From the NCBI RefSeq assembly GCF_003073045.1, contig NC_037594.1, forward strand, positions 23,008,927 to 23,072,926: 64,000 bases of DNA, read 5' to 3'. The translations under genes and the position numbers were made by a program. Position 1 is the stretch's first letter. Each line of letters begins with the position of its first letter. Below are positions 24,264 to 35,958 of the stretch, one piece after another. The notes beneath the pieces were generated by a model. That model was not told the DNA's origin, searched no databases, and saw nothing but the letters and a program-made list of their open reading frames with translations. Source of the stretch: Pomacea canaliculata. Its lineage: Eukaryota; Mollusca; Gastropoda; Architaenioglossa; Ampullariidae.

Positions 24264-24585
24264 GTAAGATGTTAATTTTTTAGAAATGGCTTTCCCTAGA
24301 AACTTTGGATTAAAATAAATAACAATAGCATTTAGAGCACTAATAGTAATACCACAAATGAAGAGCAAAACCAGATAGAAGCATGGACGTGTAAACAAGT
24401 TCGTGATAGAAGTATTTTCTCAATTCTGGCACTTGAGATGCTCATTAGCTCCACACATACTCAGGTATTTGTAAGAAAACATGTCGCTATAGTTAATGTT
24501 GAAGCTAAGTTGTTTTTAATGTTCATATGATATAAATATTTGTAATGTGAACAGGGTAGACAAAGCAAACATGTTAATGAAGATG

Positions 24586-24800
24586 CCTGTCCATGGCAGA
24601 GGGGCAACACACACACACAGGGCTGGCTACGTCACCCCGCTCCCCCCCTCTACTTCCTTTCACCAAACTCAGGCGGGATTGCCGAAAAACAAAGGAGGCA
24701 CGGACTGATCCGTGACAGATGTATGGAATGCAGCAATGCGTAAAGTGCTTCTATGTGACATGTACTGAGAGTGTGACCGTGACACAAGAAATCTTAAAAA
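24586..24800. other. Duplication junction with an SDR intron-1 fragment
   Basis: After the INO80C intron-1 homology ends at 24,585 there are 132 bp that match nothing else in the window, including a CA run. Then 77 bp (24,718-24,794) match the middle of SDR intron 1 (for example around 3,147-3,223 in copy A). Sequence matching SDR intron 5 begins at about 24,801. This is the scar of the recombination that joined the C and E blocks. Confidence 0.75.
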
Positions 24801-25381
24801 TTAAAAATTAACGGGCATATTCTGACCGCTGCTTTACCCTTCTGGCCTTATTCTTCGCAATATCCGTCGTGACGTAAGCGGTCATGGGTTCACAGGTTAC
24901 TGCTTCCAGGGGAGAAAAGCGATGGCACATCTTCCTAGCCTTATCTCCAAGCGACGGTCTAGTACCGCCAAATGTCGACTATCCTTTCCTCGACATAAAG
25001 CCATTCCAACCGCTAACTCATCCCTACAGTTAACCCATTCCACCTTCTGTCAGTCTGCTTACCAACGCGTCCGCCGGACTCGTGCACCAGAACCATAGCT
25101 CTATTTCTAGTTATGTCATGACAGCGAAAATAAACAAAGAAAGAGACCGATCTGGAAGCTTTGTACAAACATGCCTCGTTTTAGTAGTTAACTGGAAAAA
25201 TTCGTCTGCCAGCAGTCCAGAAATAAAAGTTGAATAAAAGGTGTGTGCTCCCGTTATTTCTTGCCTTTCATAGTATTCCACAAGATGGCGGTAGAAGTTC
25301 TATGCTTAACTAGTAGACAAGAGCATAAGAAAACGATGTTCTGTATGATTGTCTCTCTTCTCTCTATTTAATTTTCGTTAG

Positions 25382-25593
25382 CTGGCAAGATGATCACCAG
25401 AGCCTCTGCCATTATTTCACCGAAGCTGCACCTGGTGGTGGACGCCTACGTCTTAGCTCTGACGTCACGTTTCCCGCCGACAAGGCAGCTGGTGGGCAGT
25501 GACGTGCGTCTGTTCTACCGCCTGTTGTGGAACTTGCCTACGCCCCTCACCGACTGGATTCTCGTCAAATCAAGAGAGTTACTTGCAAACTAA
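25382..25593 (+). pseudogene. Orphan SDR terminal exon (copy D)
   Basis: An intact copy of SDR exon 6, preceded by the usual TTCGTTAG acceptor and encoding the C-terminal 70 residues with the LHLVVDAYVLALTS core. Exons 1-5 are absent upstream, where the sequence instead comes from the INO80C duplication junction. The ending RELLAN and the following flank resemble copy A. The intron-5 sequence before it is of the C/E type, so it is a recombinant. It could be spliced only by reading through from copy C. A poly-A signal candidate is at 25,813-25,818. Confidence 0.85.
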
Positions 25594-27531
25594 TAGCAAA
25601 GACCCAGTCTACTTTGACTTCAAACAGTAATGCTACAAACATACATTTGATTAAACTTTCCCTCACACATCAAGATACTTAAATCTCTTATTAAATGTTA
25701 CACATACGTAGAATAATTTATTAACAAGCATACGTGCTATCCTATTTGTTGTCGAAGATTTAAAGGCTCACTTGATGAAAATATATATGTCTCGAACAAA
25801 ACTTCGAAAGAAAATAAATCAAAATATTTGCTTTTCAAAATGTCTCTTTTCCTGATTCCGTATTTTCTATTTATTACTTTCACTTACATTATTATCAATA
25901 TTTACACGTGGTGACATGTGTATAGGTGATCCATTTGAAGTCTATGCTTTTCCATCCTATTGGGATTCTCCATCTTTTATAAGTGCTGCTGAAAGCGAGA
26001 AGTGTCTCAGCGATATTTCAGTTATGTGAATTACTGGCAACTGTTTGATGTGAAGTGATTTTCTTAATAATGAGTGTAAAAAATTGGTTCTGAAGTGGTT
26101 CTACAGAAAAAAAACCTACGCAATTTTAATGCGAATGGGAAAGTCTTAAGCAATAAACTGTTTACTTAAATCTCTCGATCAGCTCCAGCAATGGGACAAA
26201 ACTCCTTAGAGGCGCGAGAAAGAACGCGGACAGATGTTGCAGGAGTCGTGCTACTTTTAAGTGGTCCACCCTGTCAAAGGACTAAATGAGCATTAGGGAG
26301 ACGAGTCGCAAACAGATTTAAAAGGCATGACGAGCGCTCAGCAAACATCAGTGGAAATAGAACATAAAGTTTTTAAAAAAAACATTTTCCAGATGTATTT
26401 TATGACTAGAAGGCACGAGAAATATTGTTTTAATGCTTTTTATTCCTGGTCATTATTAAAAAATGTCGAGAAAACACAAAGGGTAGTATTTCTAAAAAAA
26501 AGCGCCTTCTATGTGAGCTAAATTAGAAGAAGAAAGATGCAATCCTCAAGAAAGCAGACCAGGACAAAGTGTTGTTGCTGTATGTTCTGTTTGACACTCA
26601 GAAGAAGTTAGTTGCTAAAGATAATGGCTACAAACGCCAGTGGATTGACTTTGTCAGGAGATGTGGATAACAATTCTTTGTTCAAACGTACCCCGAGAAT
26701 TTCGTTCACACACAAAGACTCAAGAACTTCAAATACAACAGCACTAGCTAACACAGGAAGATAACAGTATAGAAGGAACACCTCAACACGAGTAATGTAC
26801 ATGATTTATCAGACTTGCTTTGGACTTACACAGCACTAGAGAAAACAATCAGGCTATTCTTCTCGTTCAACTAAATGAAACCTACTCCCAGTAAAAATCA
26901 CTCTATTTTCTTTTTACCAATCAATCTAGTAAAGCCCCTCAATGACAATTTACATCACCAAAAGGGTGGTCGTCGTGAGGAGCTCAAACCCTCGTTCTCC
27001 TACACAAACTGCTTTTCCTCCGCTTAACTTTACATTTCATTCACATTCAGCAAAAATTTGCATGAAGTATACGAAACAAATTTGTGACACTCTAGTGATC
27101 AGATGCGACTGGTAGTGAAGAAAATGTCTTTCTACACAAACCGCTTGTCATCCGCTTAACTTTACATTTCGTTAACATTAAACAAACATTTATATGAAAA
27201 ATATGAAGCAGGTTTATGACACTCTAGTGATCAGATGCGACTGGTAGTTAAGAAAAAGTCTTTACATTAGACCCCGAATGTCACACCATAGAGAACATGA
27301 CCATTGAAAGCGGCAATGAACGTTGGCCCTACACCAATGAGTGGATCAGAGGACGGCCATTGAGTACCAGACATCGCCGCGTGCGACGGGCGACGGGCGA
27401 CAGTAGCGCGGACCTGCGCGGTTTGTCGTGAACACCTGCTGCACACATAGACACGTGATTCACCTTTCACTTTGTCGGTGGCTTTGCTGCTTGCACATCA
27501 AAATCGAGGCTGAACAATCAAGCTGCCGACA

Positions 27532-30500
27532 ATGGTGAGTTGGACAAGCACTTTAGTGTTCATAGTTAAGCGATTGCTGTCAGAGATTTCACTTGTCGCA
27601 TTAGCGAGGTGCACCAAAGGTTAGCTGCAGTTGAGAGTGTGTATTGTCTGCGTATGTGTAAAGTCTTGTTTAGGTATTGTAAAGAAAATCTTTCACACAT
27701 GCTTCAAGTACCCGTTGGTCAGTTAGATGACAAACGACGACCGTAATAAAGTTGTAGATAAAAGGTAGACAGACATTGTCAGCAAACAATAAGAAGGTAC
27801 AGCAATAGATTGATGTCGAGCTTAAGCGAAGACTAAGTTGAGATAAGCACGCAATCCAACAGATAAATCAACTTTAGACAGAAGGTGGAAACATGCAATG
27901 GGAGATATATTAACAGTAGCTGGTGAAAGAATACGTCAATGCCTGCTGCTATTTGAGGGAGTAGGACCACACTTCTGTCAACATACGCCATCTGGCAGAT
28001 GACACACCACACCCTCCTCCTTTTCCATTTTACTTGTAAGGTATTAATGTCACTAAAATTATAGAAAAGTGCACCTGAATCATTCTTACTTGATCTTTAT
28101 TTGCGATGTATGGAATGCAGCAATGCGTAAAGTGCTTCTATGTGACCTGTACTGAGAGTGTGACCGTGACATTGGAAATATAACCGTCCTTTGTCTAGTG
28201 TCAATGGTGGAAGACTGCCTTGCAAGACGGTGGCGGCCGCAGAGGACAAAGAAAGAGAAAAACAAATTAGGCCCAAATAGGCACAAATATGTTTAAACAG
28301 TCATCATAGGTAACGAAACACAAAAGATAGCTCACCATCTATATTTGTTATTTCTCTAACAATGTGAAAACTACTCGTGAAATGCAGGTCGTTGTATTTG
28401 TTTGTTTATTTTCAGAATTGCTGCTTCGTCGCAGGCCTGTTTCCTGCTGTAGTGTTAATTTACCAGCTGGTGACGTGGCTGAGGTCACGTATACGTGTCG
28501 GCGACTACCACAAAAAGCACGTACTCGTGACAGGTTGTGACACAGGTTTCGGCAATCTGCTTGCTAAACGGCTCGATGGTGTGTATGCCATTTGTTGACT
28601 AGCAAATATTCGATCGATTATAGAAATTACTGTTTGTATTTTATTCTTTTACTCGTGATCGAACCCGTGGAAGCACATCTTAGTATGGTAAACATTCGAA
28701 TAAAGAAAACAACTACTTTGAACTGATCTTCGTAAAGCAGGTTCGGGTATACACAATCGCCTGATTAGGAAACGACTGTAAGAGGCAAAGCAAAGCAAAG
28801 GAAGACACTGAGCATACTCCAACAAATGATCATTACTTAATACAGTCAAATCTCGCTACTATGCCACCTACCGGGACCGAGCAAAAGTGGCATAGTAGCG
28901 AGAGTGGCATAATACCGAGGGTTCGTAAAAACGGCTTTATTTGCTCAAGTTATCTGTCAGTCCAAAGCTCTCAAGAATCGTCGGCTGGCGCTAGCTGTCT
29001 CCTCTCATTCTCCCCCTTACCTCTTCATCCTCCACCCCTCCCAACCACATCCGCGCACCTGCATCCTGTGGCTAGTCGACCCCCTCCCGCTCTCCCTCTG
29101 TCACGGGGCTGTCACCCGGCCAGCGACCTCCCCCCATCGCCAGCCTCCACCCTCCCTATGTGCGTGCTATGTTCCATCCCACCTAACTGCAATGTCCCAC
29201 ACTACCATAGAGTATAATAATCGAGCACTGCGCGGAATTTTACAACTTGTGTCTTTTAACAGTCACAAAAAAGTGGCATAGTAGCGAGAGTCTGGGGTGG
29301 CATAGTAAATTTATTTTGCATTGAATTTATAGTCGGGACCGAGCAAAAGTGGCATAATACCGAGAGTGGCATAGTAGCGAGATTTGACTGTATAACAGTT
29401 AATTTAATTTAAGAATGTACGAAAACAATATCGTTTAAAGAAACTAACTTTTTATGTTAAAACGCATGTGAAAACGTAGTGACTTCTGAAGAGATAAGGC
29501 CACGTGTATACAGTGATGTGGAGGTTCATCAAAGAACAACCATTAATCGGACATGTACAGTTTTTATAAACGAATCTAGAGATTTGTAATTTACATTCCA
29601 CCTATCTGTTTGTTCGATTGTTTACAAAGTACATAAATATATGGTACATGGACGTTTCGGAGCCGGACGTTTCGCCGCCGGACGTTTCACTGCCGGACGT
29701 TTCGGCGCGGGGCACTTCATTTCGGCATTTCACACGGGACCTTTAGCCGAAGTCAAGTGTGTGACGCCCCTTAGCTCACACATTTCTCTCGCCATTGTAT
29801 CAATGTATCAGTGAACTCTCTCTCACTATCCCTCCTCATGTGAACCGTTAGCTCACACATTTCTCTCGCCATTGTATCAATGTTTTTTCTCAAAGCTGTT
29901 GCGCATAATCTGTGATAATCAAAGTGAACTGTCTGTGAAGTCTGTGTGTAAAATTTGTTTGGAATAAAGAATTATTGTGTAATCTAGTAGTTACTTTCAT
30001 TCTTTGAGAAGTAAGTAAGCTCTCTCTCTCTCTCTCTCTCTGACATAATGCGGCGAAACGTCCGCACACGAAATATATATTATCTCCATATTATGTTTAA
30101 CCTTTTGTTTACAACGTACATCACTGTATATGTATATCTCACCCCCCCCCCCCGAATGTACTACCATTGAGGACACTCATGTATTTCTCCTGTTGCTCGC
30201 AGTGTTAGGGTTCCGCGTGTTTGCCGCCTGTCTGACGTCACAAGGGGCGGAGAAACTGCAGGCAGAGAGTTCTTCTCACGTCACCACGTTGGTGCTTGAC
30301 GTCACAGACGAGAAGAGTATCAGCGCCGCCAGAGACTTTGTGGCCGCCAGACTGCCGGAGGGTCAAGGTCAGATAATAATTATACAATCAATTATCCACT
30401 CTGAGATGCTAATTATGGTAATGATGACATCGTGTTACACATTAACTGACTTGATTGTGCTGGACATCACTAAAATATGAATGTTACTTTCTTTTGACTT

Positions 30501-33500
30501 TTTACGCCTGACATGACGAAGTGTTTAATTGCTAGATATACCTCCGATTTCTGTTGCTCGCAGTTTGTCTCTTTGCGCTCGTGTTCAAACTTGTACTGAT
30601 CTGAAAGTAATAAGTAATGAGTTGACCCTGGCCGTCTGTCTGTCACATTGGAAGTCGTAAATCAATACTGTCTCAGTATTTTAATCATCACACCATCATC
30701 TTGTTCACCTTAATGGAAAATAGCTCAGAAATATCAGAATCCAAATTTTCTAAAGATTTTCTTTTTGTTTCAGTTAAAAACTGAACTCAACAATATTTTT
30801 CTTTCCAATGAATAATACATCGTAAAATCAAACATAAAGAAATGTATTGTATCAATCTTTTTTTAACAGAAACGCTATAAAATTTGCTAAGAATTGTCTA
30901 AACAAGCCTCAACACAACACATCTACATGAGTTATGAACTAATTCATCAACTGATAAAAGTTGTTTCAAACATAAATCGCAATAAGCAGTGACCAGTTAG
31001 GCGGATGTGACAAAAAGTGTACATACATATTTTGAAAACTACTATATTGGCCAAAAATTGAAATGCTAAAACAACACAAACATTCCGTAATGCCAAAAAT
31101 AAATTGTTTTCGTCATTAACATTTTGATATTGTAGTAAACAACACTTCCTCTTTACCCACTACGCTGTCACTGCGGAGCACAACAAACAAATTATCCCCG
31201 GTTTGTTTTTTTAAATTATCTCTGTTAACCTACAAAAAATGCAACTATATGTGATACACCGTTTAAAAGAGCATTTTAAAAACATTTGCGTGGTGTTAAT
31301 TTTAAGAATTATAGATTCTGATTTCCTTGGTAAGCTCACATCAAAGATAATAACTGTATGGGGCAGAGATTTCAGAAATCGTTCAAAAGTCAGAAATTAA
31401 GAAAAATATAAATAAAAATAAAGTATCAAACAAGATCATATTTTATTAGAATATACATTAGAATTTTAATATTACTTACTCTTTTCTTTTAATTTTCTGT
31501 TGTTTGAGTACAAATCCACGTCAACTTGCGTAGCAGCAGCGAATGTCAATATGGCGCTCAAGTAAACAGACCTTCACGTTTTTAAGTCTTTTAAAGATGA
31601 GAAAATACCTGATTGGCTGATTGTTTCAGTCTCTAAAGGGAAGCAATCGAAAAAGGAACGTATCTAAAGACTCCTGTGTTTTCTCCCTTATGTATTTGTT
31701 CATTTACACAAAGGGTGTAAGAGCGTCGGGCAGCTTTAGACGAAGCTCAGCGAATGTCCTGGGTGTGAAGACGTAGTCTTAGTCATGTGACAGACATTCT
31801 TGCTTCTATGGACGACCACGTGTGCTTTGACTGCACTTCGCACAAACGCATAGAGTGACGAGTGAACACTAACACTAATGTGAACACTTGGACTTTTGCG
31901 CTGTTGGAAGGTCTGTGGGGTGTTGTGAACAATGCGGGCATCGTCGGTCCTATCGGTCCAAGCGAGTGGTTGTCACGTGATGGGTATCAGACATGTCTGG
32001 CGGTCAACCTGTTGGGCCTGATTGACGTCACTCGAACTTTCCTGCCGCTCGTGCGTCGCGCGCGAGGACGTGTTGTGAACATCTCGAGCATGTCGGGAAG
32101 AATCTCCGTTGGCACCCCTCCTTACTGCGTGTCTTATTATGGCGTGGAGGCTTTCTCCGACTGTCTTCGGTACGGCTATACTCATATTTATTTAATAATT
32201 TTAAGCCCTTGAGATATGCTAATAGTAAACCATGTCATTCTTGAAGAAGCGTTTCCACATTTAATGTAATCCTGTCACTGACAAAGTATATCTGATCGTA
32301 GAAAGTCCTAGAACCGTCATAGATATCATGCTTCGGTGGATTATTTTTGCAGGAGAGAAGTGTACAGACAGGGTGTACAGGTGTGCATCATAGAACCTGG
32401 AGGCTTCAAAACAGATTTGTTGAGACAGGATACTCTATTCAAGTCACATAAGATGTCCTACGATGCCACACCCGCTGACATTAGACAACATTACCCAGAG
32501 TTGACAGTGGAAGCATGTGAGTTCAGTTATCTTTTTGAGATATTTTTACTGTTTCTTATATTAAACAATTGACTATTAAGTTTTTAGCCTCATAATGACG
32601 GTTTAATTTAACACGGTTATATTTGATGAGTTTAATATTAATAATCTGATCTAACAATCATTATTGTAAGTAGATCATATAGCAAACAAGATAAGTAAAT
32701 ATGCGATATAAAAGCAATAGTTGAATGTTTGTATTATTATTTACTGGTGTATGTATTTCCTGGTGTATGCTAAGCTGGTGGTTAAAATTTGGTTAACTAA
32801 AAAAGTAGGATGAGAACCAGCGAAGAACACTTCTAATGACTAGCCACGCGACTGACTGACTAGGTCGTAAACACATCCACCCGTGTAACCATGGACGTGT
32901 ATAGATGAACTGCTGTCTGTCTGCGGAGACCAACGCTTAGCGTCTTGCGAAGTTGTCTGCTGTTAGTCTCGACGGTTGTCGTGAACTCCCGGGAATGAGC
33001 ACGCGAAGATTGTTAGAGGTTGCGATTGCCGTTGCCTCGGGCTGATCACACTCTCGACACCTCTACCAACTCTCGCCGACAGTTACCGTACGCGCACACT
33101 TACACTAAATTGCTAATTATACTTTAATTGACTCAGAGCTCTCAGCGTACCTCTCCAATAAACAGCTTAGGCAACTTAGTTTGATAAAAAAAGGTTACTC
33201 ATAATCCATAATATTTCAAACAATTTACAAAATAGCAATCTCAAATATCGCCCTTCTTCAAGCGTCCAGTTATTCCTCTATGCCTAGTCCAGATATCCTG
33301 AGTCACTAATTACCCTACTACATACACCACACTACACTCATGTAACATACAGTTGCCTCTTATCTCGTCACATAAAGTCTCTTGCCACGTGGAGGGCCCT
33401 CCGATGTTGCTGACATCCGAGAATCCGTTGGTGTCACTTCACAAGCGCAGAGACTCTGGCACCGCCGTGTGTCACCACGTGTCTGTCTCGTCCTCTAGGC

Positions 33501-34747
33501 CGGACTGCTGTCTCGAGTTTAGCAGCGCCTAACAAGGACCAACGCTTATCTACCATCCTCAGACTTTGCTGTCTGAGACCAAACATCTACTGGTGATGAA
33601 GTGTTGTGCAATCTGTGATAGAGTGGGTCTTATGCACCTATTGAGTCAGTTGTGCTGGAGCTGTCACGATTCCCAGACTCACAGCGGAGAATATGAACAA
33701 CCTTGAATATACCTCTGTTACAACTTTCCTCCTCGAGAGCCCAATGTGAAGACAATGATTCTTCGCGATCACAATGATAAATCGTCATCTGCGAGGATCA
33801 TCCTCTCTCATACTCATAGTCAAGCATACTCCGACCATTGCGCTACCTAGCTACATCCAATCACTACGTAGCTAACACACAGGTGGTCACTTTGACTGAT
33901 TCCAGCCCACACTACACCCCCTTTTCTCCCCCTCCTCACTAGTAACGCGGTCTGCGACTACAGCGCCATCCCGACTGGCTTCCTATTCACTACCTGTGTC
34001 CCGCGGGTGGCAATAACAAGCAGCACTGTTGTCCTGCTGTAGGTGTACTGCGGACTTAAATTTAAAGGGTGTATTCTGACCGCTGCTTTCCCCTTCTCTG
34101 ATTCCGGCCTTACTCTTCGCAATATCCGTCGTGACGTAAGCTGTCATTGGTTCACAGGCTACTGCTTCCAGGGGAGAAAAGCGGTGGCACATCTTCCTAG
34201 CCTTATGTCCAACCGACGGTCTAGTACCTCCAAATGTCGACCAACACCATAGCTCTATTTCTAGTTATGTCATGGCAGCGAAAATAAACAAAGAAAGAGA
34301 CCGATCTGGAAGCTTTGTACAAACATGCCTCGTTTTAGTAGTTAACTGGAAAAATTTGTCTGCCAGCAGTCCAGAAATAAAAGTTGAATAAGAGATGTGT
34401 GAAGAGATGTGTGTTTCCGTTATTTCTTGCCTTTAATAGTATTCCACAAGATGGCGGTAGAAGTTCTATGCTGAGCTAGTAGACAAGAGCATAACAAAAC
34501 AATGTTCTGTATGATTGTCTCTCTTCTCTCTATTTAATTTTGGTTAGTTGGCAAGATTATCACCAGAGCCTCTGCCAAGGCTTCACGGAAGCTGCACCTG
34601 GTGGTGGACGCCTACGTCTTAGCTCTGACGTCACGGTTCCCGCCGACAAGGCAGCTGGTGGGCAGTGACGTGCGTCTGTTCTACCGCCTGTTGTGGAACT
34701 TGCCTACGCCCCTCACCGACTGGATTCTTCTCAAATTAGGAGAGTGA
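27532..34747 (+). CDS. SDR9C-type retinol/steroid dehydrogenase-like, copy E (catalytic Lys replaced)
   Basis: Exons are the ATG at 27,532-27,534, then 28,416-28,578, 30,203-30,367, 31,911-32,169, 32,353-32,516 and 34,548-34,747, encoding 317 aa. TGCDTGFG (40-47), LDVTD, NNAG and Ser170 are intact. The catalytic motif is YCVSY, so Tyr182 is kept but the Lys at 186 is Tyr. Loss of that Lys normally cripples SDR catalysis. A Pro replaces Leu/Val at residue 11 within the N-terminal membrane anchor. As in C, the exon 5 donor has T at its last exonic base and the stop is four codons early. Intron 2 has received two DNA transposons (28,843-29,390 and 29,643-30,070). A poly-A signal candidate is at 34,969-34,974. 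The frame is open throughout, so the copy may be translated. Copy C is its closest relative outside the active site. Confidence 0.85.
28843..29390. mobile_element. Tigger/pogo-like non-autonomous element with TA target duplication
   Basis: The 548-bp element has perfect 25-bp terminal inverted repeats beginning CAGTCAAATCTCGCTAC (28,843-28,867 and 29,366-29,390). It is flanked by TA on both sides (28,841-28,842 and 29,391-29,392). The paralogous place in copy C (about 16,515) shows the uninterrupted AATATAACA site. TA duplication and CAGTC-type ends point to the Tc1/mariner superfamily, Tigger/pogo group. It has no transposase; the 118-codon frame inside is proline/serine-rich and not transposase-like. 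Subterminal repeats of GTGGCATAGTAGCGAGA occur near both ends. Confidence 0.85.
29643..30070. mobile_element. Non-autonomous DNA element with GGACGTTTC iterons and 8-bp target duplication
   Basis: The 428-bp insertion is flanked by AAATATAT at 29,635-29,642 and 30,071-30,078; copy C has one such site uninterrupted. The left end carries four GGACGTTTC copies at an exact 15-bp period (29,650, 29,665, 29,680, 29,695). The right end has one inverted copy, GAAACGTCC (30,055-30,063). Inside is a 35-bp direct duplication (29,771-29,805 and 29,848-29,882) and a (TC)n run at 30,020-30,042. The 8-bp duplication suggests hAT or a similar superfamily, but I do not recognise the family. Confidence 0.7.
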
Positions 34748-35691
34748 TCTGCACACTGATAGCAAATACCCAGTCTACTTTGACATCAAACAGTAATACT
34801 ATAAACATACATATTATTAAACCTTTTCCCTCACACATCAAGATACTTAAATCTTTAATTAAATGTTACGCATAAGTAGAATAATTTATTAATAAGCATA
34901 CGTGCTATCATATTTGATGTTGAAGTTTTATTTTGAGGTTAGACGATTAACACAAATCTACGAAATGAAATAAATTGAAACATTTGCTTTTCAAAATGTC
35001 TCTTTTCCTCATTCCGTGGTTTTCTATTTATTACCTGTTCATTTACATTTATTTTCAATATTTACACGTATGTGTAATGTTATCTATTTGAAGTCTATGC
35101 TTTCTTCCATCTATTGGGGTTCGCCATCTTTATAACTGCCTCTGAAAGCGAGAAGTGTCTCAGCGATATTTCAGTTATGTGAATTACTGGCAACTGTTGA
35201 TGTTTGAAGTGAGTTTTCTTATAAATGAGTAGTAAATATTGGTTCTGAAGTGGGACGAGTGCACCACAAATCTCCTAACATACACACACAAAATGGATAC
35301 ATGCAAAAATACCACCATCCAGTGAACAAAGTCCAACCCACTCATCAAGTCATCGATATGACAGCAAACAAAAATCAAACTTGCTATTCAATGTTCAAAA
35401 AGTCCCGATAAAATTTTGAAATGATATTGTTAGTATCATTCATTTCTGTTAGTACTATGCCCAGCAATGAGTTCCTGACATTTATTTCTGTAAAAAGGCA
35501 AGATGTCTTTGAGCTCAGAAATGACAAAAAGATTTTCCTGCTGAAAAAAACCGCAATCCAAGATATTAGCTGATATTTAAAACCAACAGATTTCTCTGAT
35601 CACTTGTAGTGAGAATAATACAGACAACGTGTTAACATACCTCACAGAGCCAGGACAGAAACAGAAACACGACAGAAACCAAGAATCATTC

Positions 35692-35958
35692 TCAAGTTTG
35701 CCGCATTCTTTCAAAATGACATCCGACCGCCTTACTCAACATGAATCGAAAAAATGTTGGTAAAGATGCAGTGTACAAATCATCTGTCAGGTGAGATGCT
35801 GTACGCACAATACATTTCCAGCTATATTGACACCTTATACAAATACTAAATGTTGTTTTTATTTTACGTAACAACCATTCACACCAATCTGAAGAAAGCA
35901 CGCTGAGTTCTTGAAAGATTACAAGAGCTTCTGGTGAAGACACCATAGATGCGATCAA
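35692..35958 (-). CDS. Possible small minus-strand gene, divergent from INO80C
   Basis: An uninterrupted minus-strand frame of 89 codons, ATT at 35,958 reading to a TGA at 35,694-35,692, contains the readable piece SSPEALVIFQELSVLSSDWC and ends FERMRQT. A 69-bp in-frame part (35,799-35,867) has a GTAAAA start and an ACAG end and could be an intron. Upstream candidate exons on the same strand are 36,061-36,130 and 36,177-36,327 (starting MFLFF). The first of these fits the main frame in phase, but the second does not join cleanly. The paralogous region at 22.9-23.6 kb has a stop and a frameshift. I do not recognise the protein. It may be the last exons of a short gene transcribed away from INO80C, or chance. 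Confidence 0.27.
   Translation of the reverse strand: MIASMVSSPEALVIFQELSVLSSDWCEWLLRKIKTTFSICIRCQYSWKCIVRTASHLTDDLYTASLPTFFRFMLSKAVGCHFERMRQT

Larger units (their letters stand above)
13286..24585. repeat. Left block of a roughly 12-kb tandem duplication
   Basis: This block is homologous throughout, with indels, to 25,594-37,348. It contains the 5' flank and gene C, the flank, the possible minus-strand gene copy and INO80C exon 1. Its right end is sharp: both copies share AACATGTTAATGAAGATG, ending at 24,585 and 37,348, and then diverge completely. Confidence 0.85.

Noticed and set aside
28861..29217. 118-codon frame inside the Tigger/pogo-like element
   Set aside because: Low-complexity Pro/Ser/Leu sequence with no transposase motifs such as DDE or HTH; the element is non-autonomous.
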